From contig JAPLNJ010001125.1 of the NCBI GenBank assembly GCA_026692885.1, positions 1 through 17,599 of the forward strand: 17,599 bases of DNA. The letters are read 5' to 3'. Positions within the stretch are counted from its first letter, which is position 1. Every line of letters starts with the position of its first letter. Source of the DNA: Planctomycetota bacterium (GTDB lineage: Bacteria > Planctomycetota > Planctomycetia > Pirellulales > Pirellulaceae). The notes below the pieces were generated by a model. It searched no databases. It saw only the letters and a program-made list of their open reading frames with translations, and was not told where the DNA came from. Below, one piece after another: positions 7,142 through 13,734 of this stretch. The translations under genes and the position numbers were made by a program.

Positions 7142-7273
7142 GGTGCATCAAGCCAGCGGTTTGGCGTGGTACATCGGCGCTCGGCAAGCGTTGGCTAAGG
7201 CGACCCGCTGGGCGTTGTCGTTTGCCGCTGGCGACGATGCACCAATCGCTTCGGCGAGCTTGATGTACCCTAC
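7138..7273. repeat. 136-bp GTAGGGTG element overlapping the glmS stop codon
   Basis: Terminal inverted repeats GTAGGGTGCATCAAGC (7138-7153) and GCTTGATGTACCCTAC (7258-7273) match at 15 of 16 positions. An inner pair, CCAGCGG (7154-7160) and CCGCTGG (7205-7211), adds further folding. It shares two words with the tandem repeat at 1335-1433: GGTACATCGGCGC at 7168-7180, and the right end. There is no transposase or credible reading frame. The left end supplies the TAG stop of glmS. It behaves like a small non-autonomous or REP-like element sitting at a gene end. Confidence 0.8.
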
Positions 7274-7610
7274 AGGACCCGGGAAAAGCGATACGCATGC
7301 TGAGCAAGACGCTCTGCCTGACGGCGAGTACTTGTTCGCGATCACCGCGTGGGGGCAACCAACGACAGCGCCTTGGTTGTCGTGCGTCTTGGTGGCTTTC
7401 CGCGACGGTCGGGATGGGGTAGACTTTCGGGACATGCTGTCGCCTTCCGGGAGCGTGGTTGTACGTACAACCGGGTCTTGGTGATGGTTCGCACCGCGAG
7501 CCGCAATCCCGCGGGGCATCTCATGTCCTGATAACATGGCGACATGGCGGTTGTACAGATAACGACAAGAGAACCGGAGAACGTAAGAAAGCACGGCAAG
7601 AACAAGGCTC
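7274..7610. other. Gene-free stretch before tRNA-Leu
   Basis: 337 bp between the repeat element and the tRNA. Open frames on both strands are short and look spurious. The clearest structure is the perfect palindrome at 7457-7472, with a matching half-site at 7549-7556. I could not identify a convincing promoter for the tRNA. Confidence 0.5.
7457..7472. promoter_or_regulatory. Perfect 16-bp palindrome, candidate operator
   Basis: GGTTGTACGTACAACC reads the same on both strands. Its half-site GGTTGTAC recurs at 7549-7556, about 60 bp before the tRNA. Dimeric regulators bind such sites, but no regulator gene is nearby, so the role is open. Confidence 0.4.
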
Positions 7611-7696
7611 GGCCGGATGGCGGAATTGGCAGACGCACAGGACTTAAAATCCTGTGTCCCGTTAGGGACGTGCGGGTTCGATCCCCGCTCCGGCTA
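7611..7696 (+). tRNA. tRNA-Leu (anticodon UAA)
   Basis: An 86-nt class II tRNA. The acceptor stem GGCCGGA pairs with TCCGGCT (first pair G-U), with A73 as discriminator. The D-arm region is GCGGAATTGGCAGACGC. The anticodon arm is CAGGA-CTTAAAA-TCCTG, giving anticodon TAA (reads UUA/UUG). The long variable arm is GTCCC-GTTA-GGGAC, typical of leucine tRNAs. The T arm is GCGGG-TTCGATC-CCCGC. The 3' CCA is not encoded; the next bases are CTGT. The gene is directly followed by a hairpin and an integrase remnant, so it is a likely past integration site. Confidence 0.97.
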
Positions 7697-7731
7697 CTGT
7701 CGCAGACGGTCGCACCCGCCTGCATGGATTT

Positions 7732-7762
7732 GCGTAAGGTGTCGATTGGCAATACCTTACGC
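7732..7762. other. Strong hairpin downstream of tRNA-Leu
   Basis: GCGTAAGGT (7732-7740) and ACCTTACGC (7754-7762) are perfect 9-bp inverted arms around 13 nt; in RNA the stem extends to 11 bp with one G-U pair. No T-run follows, so it is either an atypical tRNA terminator or a recombinase-type site (paired arms around a spacer) left by the integrative element. A second, weaker hairpin, CCCGCGA / TCGCGGG, lies at 7793-7814. The rest of 7697-7858 holds no gene that I can see. Confidence 0.55.
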
Positions 7763-7858
7763 GAGTCGTCTGACGGGCACCATGTGCTCTTCCCCGCGAT
7801 CTTCTTGTCGCGGGCGTTCGCTTCCGATCCCCCCTAGGACCGCGTCCTGCGCGCTGCG

Positions 7859-8083
7859 TCACGCGCTGCGCGCCTCGCCGGCCTCAGGAGCTGTTCCATA
7901 CGTGCCCGTGGCTTTACGGACCTGCGTAAGATCGCTGTCGCCGCTGGCCAACATGTCCTGGAGTTTGAGTACGGCGTCGGCCCGCTGGTCGGGGAACAAA
8001 TGGCCGTACGTGTCCATCGTGAGCGTGATCGTCCAGTGGCGCATCGCGGTGTGGGCGGTGAAGAAGGGGTTGGTCTGAGGCGA
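7859..8083 (-). pseudogene. C-terminal remnant of a tyrosine recombinase (phage-type integrase)
   Basis: About 74 codons remain. The read-out includes SPQTNPFF, then AMRHWTITLTMDTYGHLFP and DQRADAVLKLQDML. This is the last part of a tyrosine-recombinase catalytic domain: the RH(W/S)xITLTMDxY block with the nucleophile tyrosine encoded at 8006-8008, then a short tail with KATGTYGTAPE, similar in style to planctomycete integrases. The N-terminal DNA-binding domain, the catalytic Arg I and the HxxR motif are absent. The open frame continues to 8689, but beyond about 8083 it only reads antisense to the next gene. The protein cannot be active. It lies about 160 bp from the tRNA-Leu 3' end, pointing toward it, which fits a decayed tRNA-targeted integrative element. 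The upstream boundary is approximate. Confidence 0.8.
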
Positions 8084-8140
8084 GCAAACCACTACACGCA
8101 CACCGCTTGACTTCGCCACGTTTCTTGCGACCATTAGCCC

Positions 8141-9313
8141 ATGCTCACCTGCTACGGCCACGAAATCCGATTGCCGCACAACGACCTTGCCTACCTGGCG
8201 TTCCGCTTGGCCGTGCAAGAAACACTTTCCGACATCGAACTGTACCGCGACCTGGAAGAAGAACCCGACTGTCCTGCAGGTTACCTGTCCGAAGTGCCCT
8301 TCCTGGAGCAAGTGCCGCTGCAGGTCCAAGTCGATCTGCTGGCCGAAACCTGGAACCGTCACCAGCAAACTGAACTGATCGAAGCTTCGCTGTTGGACGC
8401 TGCCATCGTCTACGCGGCCTGCCAGACTGCGGCCCGGATCATCGAAGACATGCGGGAAGTTGCAGCAGCGTACTTTTGCGACGGACCCCGCCAGCTCAAG
8501 ACACGCATCCTCCGCCGTGCCACCCACCGGCTGGAAAACATGTTCGACACGTTCTGGGATGACGACGACTTTCTGCTGCTCGACGAACTGCAGGACCTGC
8601 CACCGAAACGCTCGGCGGAGATCAGGGCGAGGATGCAGATCTCGGACGAAGATGTTGAGTCGATGTACGACGCTCTTGCCCGTTGGCACGTGTCGCCGAA
8701 CGTAGCCGCGAACCTACAGGGCCTGCTGACCGAAGCCGAGATCGTGGAGGCCGTGTCGCTGTTGACCGCTACAAGTTCAGCCACGAACGACACGGACACG
8801 AAGTTGTTGAGCGGCATCGACGACAGTTACCACGGTCTGACTGTTGGGCCGTGCGATCCGGAGACTGCCGCGGCTGAAGCCAGCAAGTGTCGCCTTGTTT
8901 GCGAAATCGGTGTCACCGACGCCGAGGATTTCGAGTGTTCGTATCAGGAGTGGGTCGAACAACTTCGCGACGCTGCCCACAGTGCGACCGTTGAACGTGA
9001 GCAGTCCGGCCAGGAAGTGCGGTGGACCGGCGAGCTGATGAAACAAGTTCACGTAGCGACCACTGCGGGCTTGGACGATGGCACGCGGATCGAACGGCAG
9101 CAAAGCGGTTGGATCGTTGTCGATCGCTACGGCTATTATCTGATGGACCCGGAGGACGCGGCATGGGTGGCGGATGCTGACGACGAGGACCTGCCCGCGT
9201 TGGTGTTTGGAAATCCGGAAGAAGCATACGTCGCGTACCTGCGGTCGTGTGCGGTGGGGGATGCCAGGGAGCGAAGACGGGAAGAGGCGTTGAAGAGGTT
9301 GGGGAGGGTGTGA
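8141..9313 (+). CDS. Acidic hypothetical protein, no recognised family
   Basis: A 390-aa protein I do not recognise. It is very rich in Asp and Glu, with a run of four Asp near residue 140 (FDTFWDDDDFLLLDEL). Codon third positions are mostly G or C and the composition is protein-like throughout, so it is probably real. Residues 1-130 look helical (LAYLAFRLAVQETLSDIELY; ELIEASLLDAAIVYAACQTA). Residues 225-300 contain scattered cysteines. The C-terminus has SGWIVVDRYGYYLMDPEDAAW and ends in a basic RERRREEALKRLGRV tail. No signal peptide or membrane span. No Shine-Dalgarno sequence is visible before the ATG, so a leaderless transcript or another start is possible. It sits between the integrase remnant and the glycan locus, and may be cargo of the lost element. 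Function unknown. Confidence 0.7.
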   Translation: MLTCYGHEIRLPHNDLAYLAFRLAVQETLSDIELYRDLEEEPDCPAGYLSEVPFLEQVPLQVQVDLLAETWNRHQQTELIEASLLDAAIVYAACQTAARIIEDMREVAAAYFCDGPRQLKTRILRRATHRLENMFDTFWDDDDFLLLDELQDLPPKRSAEIRARMQISDEDVESMYDALARWHVSPNVAANLQGLLTEAEIVEAVSLLTATSSATNDTDTKLLSGIDDSYHGLTVGPCDPETAAAEASKCRLVCEIGVTDAEDFECSYQEWVEQLRDAAHSATVEREQSGQEVRWTGELMKQVHVATTAGLDDGTRIERQQSGWIVVDRYGYYLMDPEDAAWVADADDEDLPALVFGNPEEAYVAYLRSCAVGDARERRREEALKRLGRV

Positions 9314-9325
9314 GTGGCGGTTGGT

Positions 9326-9413
9326 TGATATTGACCTTTCTTACACCCCGCCAACCGGCGCAAAAGCTGCGATGCACCCGTCGGGCGTACGCAGCAAGCT
9401 GCTGATATTGACC
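9326..9413. repeat. Two direct copies of TGATATTGACC
   Basis: The 11-bp word occurs at 9326-9336 and 9403-9413, start to start 77 bp. The second copy contains the -35 box of the promoter below; the first has no matching -10 box. A small inverted repeat (CGGTTGG 9318-9324, CCAACCG 9351-9357) surrounds the first copy and might end transcription of the 8141-9313 gene. The repeated word could be a regulator site. Confidence 0.45.
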
Positions 9414-9436
9414 GAGGGGGGCACTTTTTCTATACT
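9408..9436 (+). promoter_or_regulatory. Sigma70-type promoter for the glycosyltransferase plus arm
   Basis: TTGACC (9408-9413), a 17-nt spacer, then TATACT (9431-9436). Both boxes match at 5 of 6 positions with ideal spacing. The first gene starts at 9499, so the leader would be about 55 nt. This is the best promoter match in the window. Confidence 0.65.
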
Positions 9437-9498
9437 GCCGGTCGCGCTGCTGCACATCCAGATGGGTATCTGGCAGATACTGTAGAGGGGGTAACGCG

Positions 9499-9873
9499 AT
9501 GACGGTCGGTTTGTTGAGTCCTCCCCCGATCCACTGCGACATCGCGACAACGCCGCTCTATCGGGCAACGATCATCGTTTCCGTTTACCAGGACGCCTCG
9601 GCTCTGCGTTTGATTTTCGAATCCCTGCGGCGGCAGAGCGTTGGCGGCTTCCAGGTTATCATTGCTGAAGACGGCGATTCGTCTGAGATACAGGCCGTCT
9701 TGGCCGCGGCCCGGCCGGAGTTAGGCTCCCTGGTCCAGCTCACCCAGGAAGACGGTGGATTCCGGAAGAGCCACGCAGTGAATCGAGCCGCCAGTCGCGT
9801 GAAGAGTCCGTACCTGATCTTCCTGGGCGTCTCGGAGCGTTTGAACTATGAAAACAACGTGTCTCATCAATAG
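9499..9873 (+). pseudogene. Truncated family 2 glycosyltransferase (N-terminal part only)
   Basis: A 124-aa open frame. Residues 22-113 match the start of a GT2 (GT-A fold) enzyme: ATIIVSVYQDASALRLIFESL, then VIIAEDGDS, then EDGGFRKSHAVNRAA and SPYLIFL. In intact relatives the sequence continues from LIFL into the DGD metal-binding motif and the acceptor half. Here it breaks exactly there and ends GVSERLNYENNVSHQ. No continuation is visible in other frames, so an internal deletion has joined this fragment to the next gene. The start is good: GAGGGGGT lies about 6 nt before the ATG, and a strong promoter lies upstream. Its last 26 nt overlap the next gene, whose GGAG Shine-Dalgarno sequence is inside it. 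It may now serve as a leader that couples translation. Catalysis is not expected. Confidence 0.7.
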
Positions 9874-10882
9874 CTTCAATTATGTCCGGTATCTGCCGGA
9901 AGCAATTGATAGCGCTTTGAAGCAGACGCAGCCGTTCGACGAAGTCATCGTGGTGGACGACGGCTCCACGGATGGATCGCGTGAATTGCTGTTCTCCAGG
10001 TATGCCCCTCTGCCCCAGGTGCAGATTGTCGCCAAGGCGAACGGCGGCCAGCTGTCGTGCTTCAATGAAGGCTTCCGGAGGGCGATCGGGGACATTATCT
10101 TCTTCCTGGACGCTGACGACGTCTATTGCCCAAACTACGTGACCGAGGTACTGAACACCTACTCGCGACAGCCGGCGGCGGATTGTGTATTCACGGGGCT
10201 CCGTCGGTTTGGCCAAGTGGATGATGTGCAGCTTCCCCACGCCACGGATCGCGATTTCGGTTATGCGGCGATCGCCGTGTTATTTGGTTCGGATGACTGG
10301 GTCGGCGCGCCGACGTCTTGCCTTTCCTTGCGGCGAAGTTTGCTTGAACGGTGGTTGCCGCTGCCTCTGGAACGCGATTGGCGGACTCGCGCTGACGACT
10401 GTTTGGTCTATGGCTGCGACGTGGCTGGCGGACGCAAGTATTACCTGGCCCAACCACTCGTCCATTATCGCATCCACGGCCAGAATCATTTCTCCGGCAA
10501 GCAATTCGACGCCACCTACAATTATCAGCGGCGGCTGAACCTGGCGCGGCTGTTTGGCTGGCTGCAACAGCACCTGGGCTACGACTTGAATCGCCTCTTG
10601 GCGTACGCTGGGCATGAGTTTGCGAGTCGCCCCGAGCCAACCTTCAAGGAATTCAGGCATTATTGGCGTCTCGTGGGTCAATCCTCAATCGAGGGCTGGC
10701 AAAAAAGGCAAGCCTGGAGCCGGATTCTCGGTCACTATCTGTCCCACCAGATCCCGTGGTTCGGCAGGTTGGTGGCGCGCCAGCGCGCTGCGAAACACGC
10801 ACGGCACCAGCTTCCGCAGACATGTTCCGCCCCCCTTGCCGCATCCCCGCCAGCCAACCTGGCAAACGTTGACGCCGCCTGA
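9848..10882 (+). CDS. Family 2 glycosyltransferase
   Basis: A 344-aa GT2 enzyme with a complete GT-A domain: the N-terminal strand TTCLINSFNYVRYLPEAIDS, VVDDGSTDGS (35-44) for nucleotide binding, NGGQLSCFNEGF (65-76), and FFLDADD (85-91) with the DxD-type metal site. The C-terminal 150 residues are basic and helical, probably for acceptor or membrane contact; there is no clear transmembrane helix. It transfers a sugar from a nucleotide donor to a glycan; donor and acceptor cannot be told from sequence. The ATG overlaps the preceding fragment by 26 nt, with GGAG about 10 nt upstream. The GT4 gene follows after 36 nt, so one transcript is likely. Confidence 0.92.
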   Translation: MKTTCLINSFNYVRYLPEAIDSALKQTQPFDEVIVVDDGSTDGSRELLFSRYAPLPQVQIVAKANGGQLSCFNEGFRRAIGDIIFFLDADDVYCPNYVTEVLNTYSRQPAADCVFTGLRRFGQVDDVQLPHATDRDFGYAAIAVLFGSDDWVGAPTSCLSLRRSLLERWLPLPLERDWRTRADDCLVYGCDVAGGRKYYLAQPLVHYRIHGQNHFSGKQFDATYNYQRRLNLARLFGWLQQHLGYDLNRLLAYAGHEFASRPEPTFKEFRHYWRLVGQSSIEGWQKRQAWSRILGHYLSHQIPWFGRLVARQRAAKHARHQLPQTCSAPLAASPPANLANVDAA

Positions 10883-10918
10883 CTTCGGCTGCGGCGTCGT
10901 CGGGAAGGATCGAGCCTC

Positions 10919-12040
10919 ATGCGCTCCCTAACCATCGCCCTGGTCTCCTCGAAACAAGATTGGCACGGAGGTGAGGAACAGGCGCGACAGCTGGCGCTCG
11001 GCCTGCGCAGTCGCGGCCACACCTGCCAAATTCTGGCGCCGCAGTCGAGTGACTTAGCCTCGCGCATGGCCGCTGCCGGTCTTCCCGTGTCCGTCTTTCC
11101 TGGCCGTGGGCGAAATATGCGCGCTCTGTGGTCACTGCGCCGCGAATTGCGGCAGCTCCGTCCCGACGTGTTGCATTATAATGACGCCCACGCCGTGATC
11201 GCAGCTGGCGTCGCGTCTTGGGGCTTGTCGATCCCGGCCCGCGTAGCGGCACGGCGCGTGGCCTTTCCGTTGCGATGCCCGCTGCAGTACCAAGTCTTCG
11301 CGGACCGAATCATCTGTGTATCGCGCGAAGTCGTCCGCATTTGCCACGCCGGCGGTGTCTCCCCGCAGCGTCTGCGACTGGTACATGATGGCGTGGAGCC
11401 AACCCGCATGGAGGCCGGCGACCGGGCCCGGGGCCGCCGCGCCTTGAACGTGGCGGATGATCAGCCCCTGTTGCTGATGGTGGCCGGATTGACGGCCGTC
11501 AAAGGCCACAGTGATCTGCTGTCTGCGCTGCCCGCCATCGCCGCTCGATTTCCTCAGCTGCGATTGGCTCTGGCGGGCGACGGTCCGCTCCGTCACGCTC
11601 TGGAGCAACAGGCGGACGGGTTAGGCGTACGGGATCGTCTGCTGTTCTTGGGCTATCGCCAGGACGTCGCCGATCTCGTCCAAGCCTGCGATCTGTTCGT
11701 CATGCCGTCGCACTCGGAAGGGCTCTGCTCGTCATTAATCGACGCGACGTTTGCGCGCCGACCGATCGTTGCCACGACCGCTGGCGGTGTACTGGACGTG
11801 GTCGGCGCAGACGAGTCGGGCGAAGCGGTGGCCTGGTTGGTACCTCCGCACAATCCCTTCGCACTTGGCGAGGCTATCGTCCAGGCGTTGTGTTCGCCGG
11901 AGCAAAGCGCTGTTCGCGTGCAGCGAGCTTGGGAGCGAGCGTGGCGACATTTCACAGCGGACCAAGCCGTCGACAACACCTTGGACGTGTATCGAGAGGT
12001 GTTGGAGCGTCGGGCCGACAGGGCAACTGCCCGCCGTTAA
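10919..12040 (+). CDS. Family 4 glycosyltransferase (GT-B fold)
   Basis: A 373-aa retaining glycosyltransferase of the GT4 class. The N-terminal Rossmann half shows IALVSSKQDWHGGEEQARQLA (6-26), with the acceptor-side Gly-Gly motif, and LRPDVLHYNDAHA (80-92). The C-terminal donor half begins after HDGVEPTR (156-163), with LMVAGLTAVKGHSDLL (186-201), LALAGDGP (216-223) and the donor-binding motif SHSEGLCSSLID (264-275). That motif is E267-x7-D275, where most relatives have a second Glu; the change is conservative. The ATG has AAGGA about 8 nt upstream. It is the last gene of the plus arm and ends 25 nt from the convergent minus-arm gene. Its likely job is sugar addition to an LPS- or capsule-like glycan at the inner face of the cytoplasmic membrane. 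Confidence 0.93.
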   Translation: MRSLTIALVSSKQDWHGGEEQARQLALGLRSRGHTCQILAPQSSDLASRMAAAGLPVSVFPGRGRNMRALWSLRRELRQLRPDVLHYNDAHAVIAAGVASWGLSIPARVAARRVAFPLRCPLQYQVFADRIICVSREVVRICHAGGVSPQRLRLVHDGVEPTRMEAGDRARGRRALNVADDQPLLLMVAGLTAVKGHSDLLSALPAIAARFPQLRLALAGDGPLRHALEQQADGLGVRDRLLFLGYRQDVADLVQACDLFVMPSHSEGLCSSLIDATFARRPIVATTAGGVLDVVGADESGEAVAWLVPPHNPFALGEAIVQALCSPEQSAVRVQRAWERAWRHFTADQAVDNTLDVYREVLERRADRATARR

Positions 12041-12052
12041 GTGGCCGGCAGT
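12026..12052. terminator. Hairpin between convergent glycosyltransferase genes
   Basis: ACTGCC-C-GCC (12026-12035) pairs with GGC-C-GGCAGT (12043-12052): nine base pairs with one C-C mismatch, 7-nt loop GTTAAGT. The loop contains the TAA stop of the GT4 gene. The position fits a two-way terminator, but neither side has a T-run. Confidence 0.35.
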
Positions 12053-12065
12053 GAAACGACTCGCA

Positions 12066-12875
12066 TCAGGCGGCTGCGCGTCCTTGCGTCACGGGATGCT
12101 CCGGGTCCGGTTGCGGGATCCCTCGCCATTGTTCCCACAACCGCGCCTGTTTCAAGTACGAATACATTCCGGTGAGCAGACAAACCTGCAGGCCGGGCAG
12201 GCCGTCGAGGAAACCCAACTGCACGATGTAGCTCCGTAAGAAACGGAGCGGGCCGGTCGTGAGCAAACGCAAGAGGTGGGGACGCCGGCCTTGCGCATGC
12301 CACGTCTTCGCCTGCCAGTACGTGTAGCGATCCAACTTGGCAAGGCACTGCCCGTACGTCCAGAACGTGTAATGCAGCAGGCGGGACCGCAGGCGGCCTA
12401 CGCGACCGTTGCGGAGGGCGACCTCTGCGTGGTCGGTGTCGCCGACATAGCGGCCCTCGTCGCGGCGAAACAAACGCAACACGCGGTCGTGTTGCCAGCC
12501 GCTGAAGCGAATGCGGTGGCCCATGAAGTGATTGGCACGGTAGATCCAATAACCGTCCGCCGGCGTGCTTGACTGCAGCACCGCACGAATCTCGGCCGCT
12601 AACGCCTCAGGTACGCGTTCGTCGCCGTCGACGATCAACACCCACGGGTGCGAGGCCTGAGGGATAGCCCAATTCTTGAAATCGCCCGAATGCACATACT
12701 CGCGTTCAATAATCCGGCAGCCGCCCAGATCGCGAACGATATTCAGGGTTCCATCGGTCGAACCGGAGTCCGCGATCAGCAATTCGTCCGCGATTCCGCG
12801 CACCGACTCGATACAGGAACGAATGTTGAGCCGTTCATTCTTACAGGGGATGAGCACAGTTAGTTGGCTGTTCAC
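12066..12875 (-). CDS. WaaE/LgtF-like family 2 glycosyltransferase
   Basis: A 269-aa GT2 enzyme resembling the WaaE/KdtX group that adds a hexose to the LPS inner core. Motifs: LTVLIPCKNERLNIRSCIES (5-24), IADSGSTDGTLNI (34-46), the FKNWAI segment (66-71) where relatives have QKNxA, LIVDGDER (80-87), the metal site, GYWIYRANHFMGHRIRFSGW (108-127), RLFRRDEGRYVGDTDHAEV (134-152), and HYTFWTYGQCLAKLDRYTYWQA (168-189). The LGFLDGLPGL stretch near residue 220 is typical of the C-terminal membrane-near helix. I chose the GTG at 12875, with GGAG about 10 nt upstream. The open frame reaches a TTG at 12914 without a better ribosome site. It is the last gene of the minus arm, about 127 nt after the preceding gene. 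Core LPS sugar transfer is inference from family. Confidence 0.88.
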   Translation of the reverse strand: MNSQLTVLIPCKNERLNIRSCIESVRGIADELLIADSGSTDGTLNIVRDLGGCRIIEREYVHSGDFKNWAIPQASHPWVLIVDGDERVPEALAAEIRAVLQSSTPADGYWIYRANHFMGHRIRFSGWQHDRVLRLFRRDEGRYVGDTDHAEVALRNGRVGRLRSRLLHYTFWTYGQCLAKLDRYTYWQAKTWHAQGRRPHLLRLLTTGPLRFLRSYIVQLGFLDGLPGLQVCLLTGMYSYLKQARLWEQWRGIPQPDPEHPVTQGRAAA

Positions 12876-13001
12876 GATGCCACATCTCCATGTGAGGCGG
12901 CGCGACAGGGGCAAAACGAAGGAATCTTAACGGGCCGACTATCTGGGAACAAGAGGAGTGTTCAGGAGAAGTCGAAGTGCACCGGTGTGAGATCCGCTGC
13001 C

Positions 13002-13715
13002 TTAGCGCCGAGTCCACATCAGCCACCAGTAGTGTGCAACCCGGCTCGTAATAGAAGCTTGAAGTCGCCGGACTGCCGCGGCGAAACCGCGTGCACGCCT
13101 GGGGATGGTGCGGTTATCCCCAATATGGATGACGCCACCTTCCTCAAGGCTCGCCATCTGGAAGCCCAGTCGCTTGTACGCAACGCTGACTGCGCCCTCT
13201 GAGCCGAGCGCTGCGTAGGCGGGGATCCGACGATAGTCCGCAAGCCGCCTGAGCCCCGGATTAAACGAGAAACCACCGAACAGATGATGGCTCTTTTGAT
13301 CGACCAGCCGGAATCGAACGCCGTTCTCGACCGAGTCGACAGGCCCGCTGGGTGAACGTGGCAGGACCATTACGACCTGGGGAAAGGCTCTTAGAAGAAC
13401 GAGGGATTCGGCGATGATGCCCGGCTTGGTAAACAGCCAATCGTCTTCGCAGTGGAAGATGTACTCGGTCGTGATCGTCGCATAGGCCTTGTCGATCGAC
13501 TTCATTTGGCCGAGCGGCGGGTTATTGAGGCAGATCTCAAGCGGAACGCCGGGAAATCGAGCTCGCATCGCGAAGACACCCGCGTCTCCAGAGTCTTCGA
13601 TCAGCAGATAGCGTTGGATGGGATAGTCATTGGTCGCCAGGAACGAAGCCAGGGTACGCTCCAGAAGATCGAAGCGCCCGCAACTTGTGAGAACGAATGT
13701 AATCTTCTCGACCAT
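13002..13715 (-). CDS. Family 2-like glycosyltransferase
   Basis: A 237-aa protein with a short GT-A domain. MVEKITFVLTSCGRFDLLERT opens the fold. LLIEDSGD (about 37-44) takes the nucleotide-binding position. YIFHCEDDWLF (85-95) carries the acidic DDW metal motif. Later GGFSFNPGLRR, LGSEGAVSVAYKRLGF and HIGDNRT resemble the acceptor side of short glycosyltransferases. The C-terminus is basic and ends in a Trp-rich HYWWLMWTRR. Donor and acceptor are unknown. I chose the ATG at 13715; an upstream GTG at 13733 would leave only 1 nt after the deacetylase stop, and neither has a strong Shine-Dalgarno sequence. The tight spacing shows that the two genes share a transcript. Confidence 0.82.
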   Translation of the reverse strand: MVEKITFVLTSCGRFDLLERTLASFLATNDYPIQRYLLIEDSGDAGVFAMRARFPGVPLEICLNNPPLGQMKSIDKAYATITTEYIFHCEDDWLFTKPGIIAESLVLLRAFPQVVMVLPRSPSGPVDSVENGVRFRLVDQKSHHLFGGFSFNPGLRRLADYRRIPAYAALGSEGAVSVAYKRLGFQMASLEEGGVIHIGDNRTIPRRARGFAAAVRRLQASITSRVAHYWWLMWTRR

Positions 13716-13734
13716 CGTGCACCCAGTGCTCACT

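Noticed and set aside
7148..7594. Minus-strand 148-aa frame (with IKLAEAIGASSPAANDN)
   Set aside because: Its second half is translated from the palindromic element at 7138-7273 and the rest from the palindrome region; such repeat-derived frames are not real genes.
7662..7862. Minus-strand frame ending AGAGIEPARP
   Set aside because: The C-terminal residues are the antisense of the tRNA T arm, a common false protein; there is no start signal.
7617..8078. Plus-strand open frame beginning MAELADAQDLKS
   Set aside because: This is the well-known false translation of a leucine tRNA gene; the start lies inside tRNA-Leu and the rest crosses the integrase remnant in antisense.
8084..8689. Longer version of the minus-strand integrase frame
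   Set aside because: Beyond about 8083 it reads antisense to the 8141-9313 gene and has no recombinase motifs; only the C-terminal part is counted as a remnant.
12276..12572. Plus-strand frame in the WaaE-like gene
   Set aside because: Antisense shadow of a gene with clear GT2 motifs on the minus strand.
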